Assembly (NCBI RefSeq): GCF_001586275.1
Contig: NZ_CP014545.1
Coordinates: 1,452,501-1,516,500, forward strand
Source of the DNA: Sphingorhabdus sp. M41
GTDB lineage: Bacteria; Pseudomonadota; Alphaproteobacteria; Sphingomonadales; Sphingomonadaceae
DNA length: 64,000 nt
Reading direction: 5' to 3'
The position numbers and the translations under genes are program-made. Position 1 is the stretch's first letter. Every line of letters begins with the position of its first letter. This document shows positions 1-9,746 of the stretch, piece by piece. A model generated the notes under the pieces. That model worked only from the letters and a program-made list of their open reading frames with translations, was not told the origin of the DNA and ran no database searches.

Positions 1-320
1 CCGTCGGGAGTGTAAAGACGGAGCCTGGCGCCCAAATGGCTGGAAAATTGACGGACGAGAGCATTTCTGTGTTCAGCATTTTCTGCGGACAAGGCATCAG
101 CGATAATGGTCAGCTGCATTCGGGCTTGAGTCAAACGCTCTTCGGTCAGCCTGTCCCGATAATTGTTGAGATAGAACAGACCGCCGGCCAGCAATGCAAT
201 GGCCAGGACATTGACGACCAAGATGCGTGTTGTGAGAGACAGCCTGGCTGACCAGCGGAGGGACAGTCCACTTTCCTCATCCTGTCCGCCTTCATTCCGT
301 GTAGCGATATCCGGCTCCAT
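1..320 (-). CDS. chvG: ChvG-type sensor histidine kinase, N-terminal part (runs off the left edge)
   Basis: Reading leftward from an ATG at 320, an open frame continues to the window edge. The about 25 charged N-terminal residues are followed by a hydrophobic segment (residues about 32-45, [19 protein letters not shown]), then the start of a periplasmic region rich in polar residues. This layout and the phrase [12 protein letters not shown] are typical of ChvG/ExoS-type membrane sensor kinases, which phosphorylate ChvI. The start overlaps the 3' end of chvI by 29 bases, which indicates translational coupling. The kinase core lies outside the window, so catalytic residues cannot be checked. 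Identity rests on the N-terminus plus the adjacent ChvI-like regulator. Confidence 0.75.
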   Translation of the reverse strand, partial: MEPDIATRNEGGQDEESGLSLRWSARLSLTTRILVVNVLAIALLAGGLFYLNNYRDRLTEERLTQARMQLTIIADALSAENAEHRNALVRQFSSHLGARLRLYTPD

Positions 321-996
321 ATAGCGTATCTATTGCATCAAATTCAGAATCGACTTCGCGGAATTTCCGCCGCAATCGCTTGATATGACTGTCGATCGTC
401 CGGTCGTCGACATAGACATCATCCTGATAGGCTGCGTCCATCAACTGGTTCCGGCTTTTCACGACACCCGGCCGATGGGCCAAAGTCTCGAGAATCATGA
501 ATTCCGTGACGGTCAGGGTTACGTTTACATCTTTCCACCGCACCAGATGGCGCGCCGGATCCATTTCGAGACTTCCGCGAACAAGTGGTTCTGCAGCTTC
601 CTCGTCCTGCCCCTCGTCGACGGATTTTATGAATTCCGTGCGGCGCAATATGGACCGGACGCGTGCGATCAGCAACCGCTGCGAGAACGGTTTCTTGATA
701 TAATCATCAGCGCCCATTGCAAGGCCGAGTGCCTCGTCCAGCTCTTCATCCTTCGAGGTCAGGAAGATCACCGGCACATTGGATTTTTCGCGGACTCTTC
801 TGAGCAGTTCCAGCCCGTCCATCTTCGGCATTTTAATATCGAACACTGCAAGGTCCGGCGGATTCTCCAATATCGCATGAAGCGCCGCCTCGCTGTCCGA
901 ATATACACGGGTGACAAAGCCTTCGGCCTGCAAAGCGATCGACACGGAGGTCAATATATTGCGGTCGTCATCGACAAGAGCAATATTGGCTGCCAT
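292..996 (-). CDS. chvI: ChvI-type response regulator (OmpR/PhoB family)
   Basis: A 234-residue two-component regulator. The receiver domain (about 1-120) has the acidic pair near D9-D11, the phosphoacceptor D53 in [11 protein letters not shown], the conserved Thr/Lys region (FLTSKDE), and a KKPF segment. The C-terminal winged helix (about 135-234) contains the expected [14 protein letters not shown] recognition region and ends GAGYRYTE. It acts as a cytoplasmic DNA-binding regulator. In Alphaproteobacteria ChvI usually sits beside pckA and governs envelope and acid-stress genes. Here it is transcribed divergently from pckA and leads into a ChvG-like kinase gene. The exact regulon in this organism is unknown. 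Confidence 0.9.
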   Translation of the reverse strand: MAANIALVDDDRNILTSVSIALQAEGFVTRVYSDSEAALHAILENPPDLAVFDIKMPKMDGLELLRRVREKSNVPVIFLTSKDEELDEALGLAMGADDYIKKPFSQRLLIARVRSILRRTEFIKSVDEGQDEEAAEPLVRGSLEMDPARHLVRWKDVNVTLTVTEFMILETLAHRPGVVKSRNQLMDAAYQDDVYVDDRTIDSHIKRLRRKFREVDSEFDAIDTLYGAGYRYTE

Positions 997-1234
997 TATT
1001 TTTGCGTTCCTTTGCCGCTTGCGCTGGATGTGATCTAGGGGATGGGCTAATATGTTACAAGATAGCTTGTCGGTGACGGTTTTGACAAACGAAGTCGCGA
1101 ATTGTCTGGGAAACTACAATTTTGCCAGTGCGTGGGGAAGAAATTTGACCGACTCGACAGGGTTCAGTAAGCGCCAATTCAAATTCGCCGGGTCGGCGTG
1201 ACCTCAACCTGTTCCAAGCCATAGGGGATTATCA

Positions 1235-2830
1235 GTGCCAAAAGTTTCGTCTGTAACGTTAAATGATCAAGGTTTTACCAATTCAGGCGAACAGCACTGG
1301 AATCTCGGTGCGCCCGCTCTGGTCGAAGCCGCTGTCTCCCGGGGCGAAGGTCATCTGGCCAAGGACGGTCCCCTGGTTGTCGAAACCGGTAAACACACCG
1401 GACGTTCCGCCAATGACAAGTTCATCGTGCGTGACGGCGAAACCGAAGACAGTGTCTGGTGGGGCAAAACCAATGTCGGGATGACGCCGGATCATTTTGC
1501 CGCGCTGAAGGAAGACTTTCTTGCTGCTTTGGCCGAGAAGGATACGTTGTTCGTGCAGGACCTTTTTGGTGGTTCGCAACCGGAACATCGGGTCAATGTC
1601 CGCATCATCAACGAACTGGCCTGGCACAATCTGTTCATCCGCACGATGCTGGTACGGCCGAGTTCAGACGAACTGGCGGCTTTCGATCCGGAATATACGA
1701 TCATCGATCTGCCCAGCTTCAAGGCTGATCCAGCGCGTCATGGCACGCGCAGCGAAACCGTCGTCGCGGTCAATCTGACCGAGAAGCTGATCCTGATTGG
1801 CGGCACCGCTTATGCCGGTGAAATGAAGAAATCGGTTTTCGGTCTGCTCAACTATCTGCTGCCGCTCGATTCGGTCATGCCGATGCATTGCTCGGCCAAT
1901 ATCGGTCCGGAAGGCGATACCGCGATTTTCTTCGGCCTCTCGGGAACCGGCAAGACCACATTATCCGCTGATGCCAGCCGGGTGCTGATCGGCGATGACG
2001 AGCATGGCTGGTCGGATACTGCCGTGTTCAATTTCGAAGGCGGCTGTTACGCCAAGATGATCCGTCTTTCCGAAGAAGCGGAACCGGAAATTTTCGCGAC
2101 CACACGCCGGTTCGGCACGGTGCTGGAAAATGTCGTGATGGATCCCGAAACCCGCGAACTGGATCTCGACGACAACAGCAAGGCGGAAAACACCCGTGGC
2201 GCTTATCCGATCGAATTCATCCCGAATGCTTCCGAAGAAAATATGGGTCCGGTACCCAAGAATATCATCATGCTGACCGCGGATGCATTCGGCGTATTGC
2301 CTCCGATCTCGCGGCTTACGCCAGAACAGGCGATGTATCATTTCCTTTCCGGCTATACCGCCAAGGTCGCCGGTACCGAAATCGGCGTGACCGAGCCGGA
2401 AGCGACTTTCTCGACCTGTTTCGGTGCACCGTTCATGCCGCGTCATCCGTCGGTTTACGGCAATCTGCTGAAAGAGCGGATCGCCAAGGGCGGCGTGCGT
2501 TGCTGGCTGGTCAACACCGGCTGGACCGGCGGGAAATATGGCGAAGGCAACCGGATGCCGATCAAGGCGACCCGGGCGTTGCTCAATGCCGCACTGGACG
2601 GCAGCCTGAACGACGGTGAATTCCGGACTGACGAGAATTTCGGCTTTGAAGTTCCGATCTCGGTATCGGGCGTAGACAGCGGGATTCTCGATCCCCGTTC
2701 GACCTGGTCTGACCCGAGCGCCTATGACGAAACCGCGCAAAAGCTGGTCAAATTGTTCATCGACAATTTCGAGCAATTTGCCGAGCATGTTGACCAGAAT
2801 GTCCGGGAAGCGGCACCGACAGCAGCCTAG
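1235..2830 (+). CDS. pckA: Phosphoenolpyruvate carboxykinase (ATP)
   Basis: A 531-residue cytosolic enzyme that converts oxaloacetate and ATP to phosphoenolpyruvate, CO2 and ADP, the entry step of gluconeogenesis. The ATP-type P-loop GLSGTGKTT is at residues 234-242, with the downstream metal and nucleotide segment IGDDEHGW and the substrate-binding FIRTMLVRP near residue 134. Length matches bacterial ATP-PEPCK. The start is GTG at 1235, preceded by the purine-rich AGGGGA. The gene is divergent from chvI across a 238-base gap, an arrangement seen in many Alphaproteobacteria. TTGACA at about 1082 could be part of its promoter, but I see no convincing -10 partner. Confidence 0.95.
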   Translation: MPKVSSVTLNDQGFTNSGEQHWNLGAPALVEAAVSRGEGHLAKDGPLVVETGKHTGRSANDKFIVRDGETEDSVWWGKTNVGMTPDHFAALKEDFLAALAEKDTLFVQDLFGGSQPEHRVNVRIINELAWHNLFIRTMLVRPSSDELAAFDPEYTIIDLPSFKADPARHGTRSETVVAVNLTEKLILIGGTAYAGEMKKSVFGLLNYLLPLDSVMPMHCSANIGPEGDTAIFFGLSGTGKTTLSADASRVLIGDDEHGWSDTAVFNFEGGCYAKMIRLSEEAEPEIFATTRRFGTVLENVVMDPETRELDLDDNSKAENTRGAYPIEFIPNASEENMGPVPKNIIMLTADAFGVLPPISRLTPEQAMYHFLSGYTAKVAGTEIGVTEPEATFSTCFGAPFMPRHPSVYGNLLKERIAKGGVRCWLVNTGWTGGKYGEGNRMPIKATRALLNAALDGSLNDGEFRTDENFGFEVPISVSGVDSGILDPRSTWSDPSAYDETAQKLVKLFIDNFEQFAEHVDQNVREAAPTAA

Positions 2831-2837
2831 AAACCAG

Positions 2838-3599
2838 TTAAATCTTGGCCGCGTCGGCGTTGAAGGCATCGTTTTGGATGCTGATGTCGACATGGCCAAG
2901 ATCATCGCTGGGGGTGTAAACCAGCGTTTCTCCTTCAGCCATGCCCGCTGAGCGGGCGGGCCTGCCTACCTTTCCGTGCCTCGCGATATCGACGATGATG
3001 TGCGCCAGCCTGTCGGTTACATCGGTAAGGCCATAGGCCTGCTCGATGGTCAGCCGTATTTCCTGGCCGGCAAAATAGTCCAAGCCGCTGGTCACGAAAT
3101 GCCCGGCGCGAACCTCCTAAATGGAGGTCTGAAAGAAGGCCGGGAAGCGGCCGTCGCTGACATATTGGTCAACGGCCCTGGCATATTGAGAAAAATTCGT
3201 CAGCCTCCGGGACGGCAGCCAGGCTGCTGCGGTCGCGTTCAATCCCTCTCCGATCCATTTGCCGAGCAATAGCAATCGACGGTTTACCTCGGGTAGATTC
3301 CCGGCACTGGCTAGATTCTCTCCCAGTGCGACCCCGATGGCAGATTCTCCGACATCAGGCGGAGCGCATGACAGCGGCTTGCATTTCTTTGCAACCAAAT
3401 GCTGGTGTGTTTCCGATACGGTCAGACGAGAGACAAGGAAGGTCATGGCGTCGAATATGACCTCTACCATTTCCAGATTTTTGAATTTGGCTGGGTTGAC
3501 GGATATATGTTCCGCTGCCGCTTCCGACCATGGCAATCGTGCCAAGTCCAGATCATCCGCCATCGGGGCGATCATCAGCAGGGAAGGTTCGGGAATCAC
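2838..3599 (-). pseudogene. Conserved hypothetical protein interrupted by an in-frame amber stop (possibly DUF4261-like)
   Basis: Two open pieces, 3599-3117 and 3095-2838, are in the same reading frame and separated only by a TAG at 3117-3119. Reading through it gives AFFQTSI-stop-EVRAGHF, then VTSGLDYFAGQEIRL, with no frameshift. The joined product would be about 253 residues. The second piece (TSGLDYFAGQEI, then a helix, then a charged tail) and the first piece (AAWLPSRRLTNF, DGRFPAFFQTSI) look like consecutive parts of one protein resembling DUF4261 proteins, but that family assignment is a weak guess. The start is GTG at 3599. The gene is convergent with pckA. Either it is a recent nonsense pseudogene or two polypeptides are made. 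Confidence 0.6.
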
Positions 3600-3764
3600 A
3601 CTGCCAGTTCCGTTTCTGGTTCGTCCTGTTCTGTCTCTGATCTAGATAATATTGATGTTCCTGGCAATGCTGCGCCTGAATCCGGGCTCGGCCAAGCCTT
3701 CGCTCCGCAAACTCATCGAAAGATTTGATTGTCAGCCAGTTGATGCGCCGGTAACTGCTTCGGC

Positions 3765-3968
3765 ATGTCAAACCTGATCTTATCGATACTCATGCTCGCA
3801 GGAGCTGCGCTGCTGGTTGGCGGAATTTACATATTGCGCAAGGGCACCAATCGAAAGCAGGGCTTGCTGATGCTAGTGGCGGCCGCTGTGATGTTCGCCA
3901 ATGTCGGAATCTGGTCGATTCCCACACCGGAGAGCAATCAGCCGCTATCACCGTCGTCCGTCAACTAG
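3765..3968 (+). CDS. Small membrane protein with two predicted transmembrane helices
   Basis: A 67-residue protein of unknown function. Residues about 3-24 (LILSILMLAGAALLVGGIYIL) and about 33-50 (GLLMLVAAAVMFANVGIW) are hydrophobic and separated by a short basic loop (RKGTNRKQ), so a hairpin in the inner membrane with the loop in the cytoplasm is expected. The polar tail ends in SPSSVN. It lies between the interrupted gene and a convergent hydrolase and shares no operon with either. I do not recognise a family. Coding is supported by the clean hydrophobic periodicity. Confidence 0.6.
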   Translation: MSNLILSILMLAGAALLVGGIYILRKGTNRKQGLLMLVAAAVMFANVGIWSIPTPESNQPLSPSSVN

Positions 3969-3978
3969 GTCAGTAGAC

Positions 3979-4635
3979 CTATTTAATCGGCGAATCCGGT
4001 GCAAGCCGCATGTCGAGATAATTGTCGATCGAGCCCATCAGCAATTCCATTTCATTTTCGTAAAAATGGTTGGCGCGGGGAATTTCGTCGTGATGGATGG
4101 TGATGTGCTTTTGCGTCCGCAGCTTGTCGACCAGTTTCTGGACCGCGCTGGGGGTGACGACTTCATCATTCACGCCCTGCACAATGATACCCGATGACGG
4201 GCAGGGTGCCAGGAAGTTGAAATCATACATGTTCGCTGGTGGAGATACCGAGATGAAGCCGCGGATTTCCGGACGGCGCATCAGAAGCTGCATGCCGATC
4301 CAGGCGCCAAAGCTGTAGCCGGCGATCCAGGTCGTCTGGGCTTCGGGATGGAAGCTCTGCACCCAGTCGAGTGCAGCCGCAGCATCGGACAATTCGCCAA
4401 TGCCATTGTCGAATACGCCCTGCGAGCGACCGACGCCGCGAAAATTGAACCGCAGCGTTGCGAAGCCGCGTTTGACGAATGTCTTGTACATGGCCTGCGT
4501 GATCCGGTCGTTCATCGTCCCGCCCGCTTGCGGATGGGGATGCAATATCATCGCAACCGGTGCGCGGTCACGGGGTCCTGGGCTAAAGCGGCCTTCGAGG
4601 CGGCCTTCGGGTCCGGTAAAAATTACGTCAGGCAT
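3979..4635 (-). CDS. Alpha/beta hydrolase
   Basis: A 218-residue cytoplasmic alpha/beta-hydrolase. The nucleophile elbow is GYSFGAW (Ser about residue 108), the oxyanion region is LHPHPQAGG near residue 32, and a late HFY segment (ANHFYENE) supplies the likely catalytic His. FNFRGVGRSQG is typical of the subgroup annotated as dienelactone-hydrolase-like or CocE/NonD-like small hydrolases. The substrate is unknown. It faces the cysteine desulfurase genes across a 143-base divergent gap. I infer no functional link beyond proximity. Confidence 0.85.
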   Translation of the reverse strand: MPDVIFTGPEGRLEGRFSPGPRDRAPVAMILHPHPQAGGTMNDRITQAMYKTFVKRGFATLRFNFRGVGRSQGVFDNGIGELSDAAAALDWVQSFHPEAQTTWIAGYSFGAWIGMQLLMRRPEIRGFISVSPPANMYDFNFLAPCPSSGIIVQGVNDEVVTPSAVQKLVDKLRTQKHITIHHDEIPRANHFYENEMELLMGSIDNYLDMRLAPDSPIK

Positions 4636-4778
4636 GGATTTTCAATTCTTCGATCTAGATTGTCGTGTCCAGAGCGCGAGAAGTCAGAATAGCTTTTGCG
4701 CTGGATGCAGCGTCTATATAGGGAGAGTCGAACAATCCGCAACTCAATCCCGCAAGCCAGAGAGTTTTTGCCCATATC

Positions 4779-5852
4779 GTGACCGACCCCAAACGTATCT
4801 ATCTCGACTATGCCGCTACCGCGCCGATGCTCGATGCAGCCAAGAAAGCCTGCGCGGAGGGTTTTGAACATTGGGCCAACCCGTCTTCACCGCATGGCGA
4901 CGGCCGCGCCGCTCAAGCGATGCTGGAGAATGCCCGTCGGCGATTCAAGGATGCGCTGGGCTGGAAGGGCGATGTTATCTTTACCAGTGGGGCGAGCGAA
5001 GCGGTTCAGATCGCGCTAACGAAATCCAAGCCGGAGACGCAATTTGTCTCGCCGGTAGAGCATGATGTGGTTCTGCGATTCGCCAAAAATGCGAAAATGA
5101 TTCCGGTCGACACGGACGGTTTGGTCGTTCCCATGAACCTGAACCACCTGCTGAAGTCTGCGGAGGAACCGGCGCTGGTGGCAATCCAGTCGGTTAATAA
5201 TGAAACCGGTGTGATCCAGGACCTGGATTCGCTGGCGAAAGTCGTGCGCGACCGGGGCGGCTATCTGCTGGCCGATTGTTCGCAATCGATCGGAAAAATG
5301 CCATTGCCGGATGCCGATCTGATCATTGTAGCAGGCCATAAATTCGGCGGACCTCCGGGCGTTGGGGCGCTTCTGGTCAAGGATCTCCGGCTGCTCGAAG
5401 CCGATGGCGGGCAGGAGCAGGGCTATCGGTCCGGGACGCAGAACCTGCCTTATATCATGGGGATGACCGCGGCCCTGGAGGCACCTGCCAACTGGGCAGG
5501 CCGAGCGGCGGAATTGCGCCAGCATCTTGATGATGCGATAAAGAAAGAGGGTGGTTCCGTGATTGCCGAGAAGGCTCCCCGCATTGCGACGATCGCCAGC
5601 TATCACATGCCCGGGGTTGCCGCCAATACCCAGTTGATCAAATTTGATATGGCCGGATTTTCGGTTTCTGCCGGCAGCGCCTGTTCATCGGGGACGCTGA
5701 AGACCAGCCATGTGCTCGAAGCCATGGGAACCGACCCGCAAGTGGCGCGCGAAGTGATCCGGGTCAGCATCGGACGGGACACAAGCCGGACTCATATTTA
5801 CGCCTTCATCGACAAGTGGAAGTCGATATTCGCGGCATCCCGGCAGAGCTGA
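4779..5852 (+). CDS. Cysteine desulfurase (class V aminotransferase fold), first of a tandem pair
   Basis: A 357-residue PLP enzyme of the NifS/IscS family, which removes sulfur from cysteine as a protein persulfide. YLDYAATAPM opens the fold. The PLP lysine lies in VAGHKFGGPPG and the catalytic cysteine in SAGSACSSGTL, so both key residues are present. The sequence is divergent from the second copy downstream. The start is GTG at 4779. The stop is 8 bases before the next gene, so the two are almost certainly co-transcribed with the ferredoxin. Whether it feeds Fe-S assembly or tRNA thiolation cannot be told from sequence alone. Confidence 0.88.
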   Translation: MTDPKRIYLDYAATAPMLDAAKKACAEGFEHWANPSSPHGDGRAAQAMLENARRRFKDALGWKGDVIFTSGASEAVQIALTKSKPETQFVSPVEHDVVLRFAKNAKMIPVDTDGLVVPMNLNHLLKSAEEPALVAIQSVNNETGVIQDLDSLAKVVRDRGGYLLADCSQSIGKMPLPDADLIIVAGHKFGGPPGVGALLVKDLRLLEADGGQEQGYRSGTQNLPYIMGMTAALEAPANWAGRAAELRQHLDDAIKKEGGSVIAEKAPRIATIASYHMPGVAANTQLIKFDMAGFSVSAGSACSSGTLKTSHVLEAMGTDPQVAREVIRVSIGRDTSRTHIYAFIDKWKSIFAASRQS

Positions 5853-5860
5853 GCCCGGCT

Positions 5861-6964
5861 ATGAACCCGATCTATCTCGACAATCAGGCAACCACGCCGC
5901 TTGCTCCAGAGGTATTTGATGCGATGGTGCCATGGCTGAAGGATGGCTTTGGCAATCCGCACAGTCCCCATATATTGGGTCGTAGGGCTGCTGCTGCCGT
6001 GGAAGTCGCGCGCGAACAGGTTGCCGCATTGCTGCCCCCCGGCGGGCGCGTGATTTTCACGGGAAGTGCGACGGAAGCGATCAATCTGGCAATGGGTGCG
6101 GTCAGAACTCAGCCAGGTCGCAACGAGATCGCAATCATCGACACCGAGCATGCGGCGGTTCGCGATACTGCGCTCTGGTATGGCACGCAGGGTTTTGAAA
6201 CCAGACTGCTTCCCGTCGATCAGCAGGGGCTGATCATATTAGAAGAACTGGAAGCATGTTTGGGGCCGCAAACCGCGCTGGTTGGTGCGATGCTGGTCAA
6301 TAACGAAATTGGCGTTATCCAGCCTGTCGATCAAATCACCGAAATGGCGCATCGTGCTGGCGCGCTGATGCTTTGTGACGCGGTGCAGGGGTTCGGCCGG
6401 ATTGATATTCCCGGCCAGGCCGATCTGATCGCGCTTTCCGGCCACAAGATTTACGGCCCCAAGGGCATTGGCGCGCTTTGGGTGCGAGACGGTATCAATG
6501 TGCCGCCGCTGATCCATGGCGGTGGCCAGGAGCAGGGAATTCGGTCGGGCACGCTTTCTCCGGCTCTATGCGCGGGGCTGGGCGCTGCGGCCAAATTAAG
6601 TGCAGAGCGCCAGCAAGAGGATATGCTGCATATCGCCAGCCTCGCCGACAAGGCGCGCAGCCTTTTCTCTGACTGGACGGTGAATGGCTCGCTTGATCAG
6701 CGCTATCCCGGCAATCTCAATATCCGCCGCGAGGGGCTCGATGTTGCCCGCCTGATGTCCGATGTTCGCGGCGTGGCCTTTTCCGCCGGCTCGGCCTGCG
6801 CCAGCGGCTCTGGCCGGCCAAGTCATGTACTGGCCGCTCTGGGGATGGGCTCTGCGCAGATCAAATCATCCATTCGGCTAGGCTTTGGACGGTATAACAG
6901 TATAGACGATGTGGAACAGGCGGCGCGCCTGATCAATCGAGCCGCGGAGAGTCAGCTATCATGA
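5861..6964 (+). CDS. Cysteine desulfurase, second of a tandem pair
   Basis: A 367-residue PLP-dependent cysteine desulfurase. YLDNQATTPLAPEV is at the N-terminus, the PLP lysine is in LSGHKIYGPKG, and the catalytic cysteine loop is SAGSACASGSG. I chose the ATG at 5861 rather than an upstream in-frame start because it begins exactly at the conserved MNPIYLDNQ and lies just after the previous stop. Its TGA overlaps the ATG of the ferredoxin gene (ATGA), which implies translational coupling. Its SGSACASG loop is closer to classical IscS/NifS than that of the first copy. Confidence 0.92.
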   Translation: MNPIYLDNQATTPLAPEVFDAMVPWLKDGFGNPHSPHILGRRAAAAVEVAREQVAALLPPGGRVIFTGSATEAINLAMGAVRTQPGRNEIAIIDTEHAAVRDTALWYGTQGFETRLLPVDQQGLIILEELEACLGPQTALVGAMLVNNEIGVIQPVDQITEMAHRAGALMLCDAVQGFGRIDIPGQADLIALSGHKIYGPKGIGALWVRDGINVPPLIHGGGQEQGIRSGTLSPALCAGLGAAAKLSAERQQEDMLHIASLADKARSLFSDWTVNGSLDQRYPGNLNIRREGLDVARLMSDVRGVAFSAGSACASGSGRPSHVLAALGMGSAQIKSSIRLGFGRYNSIDDVEQAARLINRAAESQLS

Positions 6965-7302
6965 AGAAGATCACCGTCCATTTTGTCAGCTCTGACGGAG
7001 AAAAAACGGTTACTGCAGAGGCATCGGAAGGCGACAATCTGCTCACCGTCGCACAAATCCACGACCAGCCTCTCGAAGGTACGTGCGAAGGCCAGATGGC
7101 CTGCTCGACCTGCCATGTCATTGTTGAATCAGCGGATTTTGACAGATTGCCCGAAGCGACAGAGATGGAAGAGGATATGCTTGATCTGGCCGCTGGGGCA
7201 CGCCGGACTAGCCGACTGGCTTGCCAGATCACACTCACAGCGGACCTTGATGGCCTGACGGTGCATATGCCGGTTGAGAGCCATAATATGCAGATCGTCT
7301 AA
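6961..7302 (+). CDS. fdx: [2Fe-2S] ferredoxin, adrenodoxin type
   Basis: A 113-residue electron carrier. Cluster ligands are C42, C48, C51 and C88, the C-x5-C-x2-C-x36-C spacing of vertebrate-type (Isc) ferredoxins. Acidic helix EMEEDMLDLA (about 69-78) is the usual partner-binding surface. It is expected to donate electrons in Fe-S cluster assembly or to a P450-type partner. Coupling by ATGA overlap to a cysteine desulfurase gene favours the Fe-S assembly role. SRP RNA follows on the same strand after its own promoter. Confidence 0.93.
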   Translation: MKKITVHFVSSDGEKTVTAEASEGDNLLTVAQIHDQPLEGTCEGQMACSTCHVIVESADFDRLPEATEMEEDMLDLAAGARRTSRLACQITLTADLDGLTVHMPVESHNMQIV

Positions 7303-7305
7303 CGG

Positions 7306-7335
7306 CTTGCATTTTTGTCAGCTTCCTACCATATG
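7306..7335 (+). promoter_or_regulatory. Promoter of SRP RNA (TTGCAT-17-CATATG)
   Basis: The -35 TTGCAT (7307-7312), a 17-base spacer and the -10 CATATG (7330-7335) place transcription start within a few bases of the predicted RNA 5' end at about 7340. The same -35 form with the same spacer occurs before tRNA-Arg, rpsF and acpP in this window. Confidence 0.5.
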
Positions 7336-7339
7336 CGCA

Positions 7340-7431
7340 GCGGGAGTCGGGTGGACGCAGTCTTCGCCAACCCGGTCAGGTCCGGAAGGAAGCAGCCGCA
7401 ACGATTTTTCTGCGGGTCGCTCGGCTCCTAC
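7340..7431 (+). ncRNA. ffs: Signal recognition particle RNA, small (4.5S-like)
   Basis: The nearly invariant SRP domain IV apical region is present: GGTCAGGTCCGGAAGGAAGC at 7374-7393, containing the GGAA tetraloop and the asymmetric AGCAGCC side. The flanking arms GGAGTCG (about 7343) and CGGCTCC (about 7422) close the hairpin, giving a roughly 90-base RNA. It binds Ffh and targets nascent membrane proteins. Position directly before dnaX is common in Alphaproteobacteria. The ends are approximate. Confidence 0.93.
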
Positions 7432-7543
7432 TTTGAAACGCCATAGTGCTTTGGCCGCTTCTCAAATAACAACCCTCCCGTAATATCCATAGTTGGACGA
7501 ATTTCGTCCATATTTTCGATCAGACTCGGAATTGACGGCGAAT

Positions 7544-7565
7544 AGCCTTCGACAAGCCGAAGGCT
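7544..7565 (+). other. Hairpin between SRP RNA and dnaX
   Basis: AGCCTTCG (7544-7551) and CGAAGGCT (7558-7565) form a perfect 8-bp stem with a 6-base loop, ending 20 bases before the dnaX start. No T-run follows on either strand, so this is not a standard terminator. Confidence 0.4.
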
Positions 7566-7585
7566 CTCCCCTAAACTCTCCCATC

Positions 7586-9310
<1,725 letters not shown>

Positions 9311-9312
9311 CT

Positions 9313-9648
9313 ATGAAATCGATGGAAGAAATGATGAAAGCCGCGCAGGAAGCGGCGCAGCAGGTTCAGACCCAGATGGAGGAAGCGCAAAAGAAGCTTG
9401 ATAGCATCGAAGTGGAAGGCCAGGCCGGCGGCGGACTGGTCAAGGTCAAGGCAACGGCAAAAGGACGTGTGATCGCGGTGACGATAGACGAAAGCCTGAT
9501 GAAGCCCGACGATAAGCAGATGCTGGAAGATCTGGTCGCGGCGGCGTTCAATGACGCCCGCAATCGTGCCGACACGGTGAGCAGCGAGGAAATGGGCAAG
9601 ATGACCAGCGGTATGCAGTTACCCCCAGGTTTTAAACTGCCATTCTAG
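9313..9648 (+). CDS. ybaB: YbaB/EbfC family nucleoid-associated protein
   Basis: A 111-residue DNA-binding protein with a Met-, Gln- and Glu-rich N-terminal helix (about 1-35), a central beta segment ([21 protein letters not shown]) and a C-terminal helix, which together match the tweezer-like YbaB dimer. AAGGAG lies at the end of dnaX, with ATG at 9313, so translation is coupled. Its role is thought to be nucleoid organisation or recombinational repair. The dnaX-ybaB pairing is widespread, and recR, the usual third member, is absent here. Confidence 0.93.
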   Translation: MKSMEEMMKAAQEAAQQVQTQMEEAQKKLDSIEVEGQAGGGLVKVKATAKGRVIAVTIDESLMKPDDKQMLEDLVAAAFNDARNRADTVSSEEMGKMTSGMQLPPGFKLPF

Positions 9649-9675
9649 GTCCTGCTGCGGATCGGATGCATTCCG

Positions 9676-9704
9676 CTTGAAGTGTCTCCAACAGGCACCA
9701 TATA
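9676..9704 (+). promoter_or_regulatory. Heat-shock (sigma-32-like) promoter of lon
   Basis: CTTGAAG (9676-9682) is followed after 13 bases by CACCATATA (9696-9704), close to the sigma-32 pattern CTTGAA-N-CCCCATNTA. It lies 42 bases before the chosen lon start and downstream of ybaB. Lon is a classical heat-shock protease, which supports the call. Confidence 0.55.
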
Positions 9705-9746
9705 GTGGAGAGAAGCGCTGTTGCAGCGCAATATGTTGGAGTAGAA

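Noticed and set aside
1076-1120. A pckA promoter at TTGACA near 1082.
   Set aside because: No acceptable -10 element at 16-18 bases, so I do not list it as a feature.
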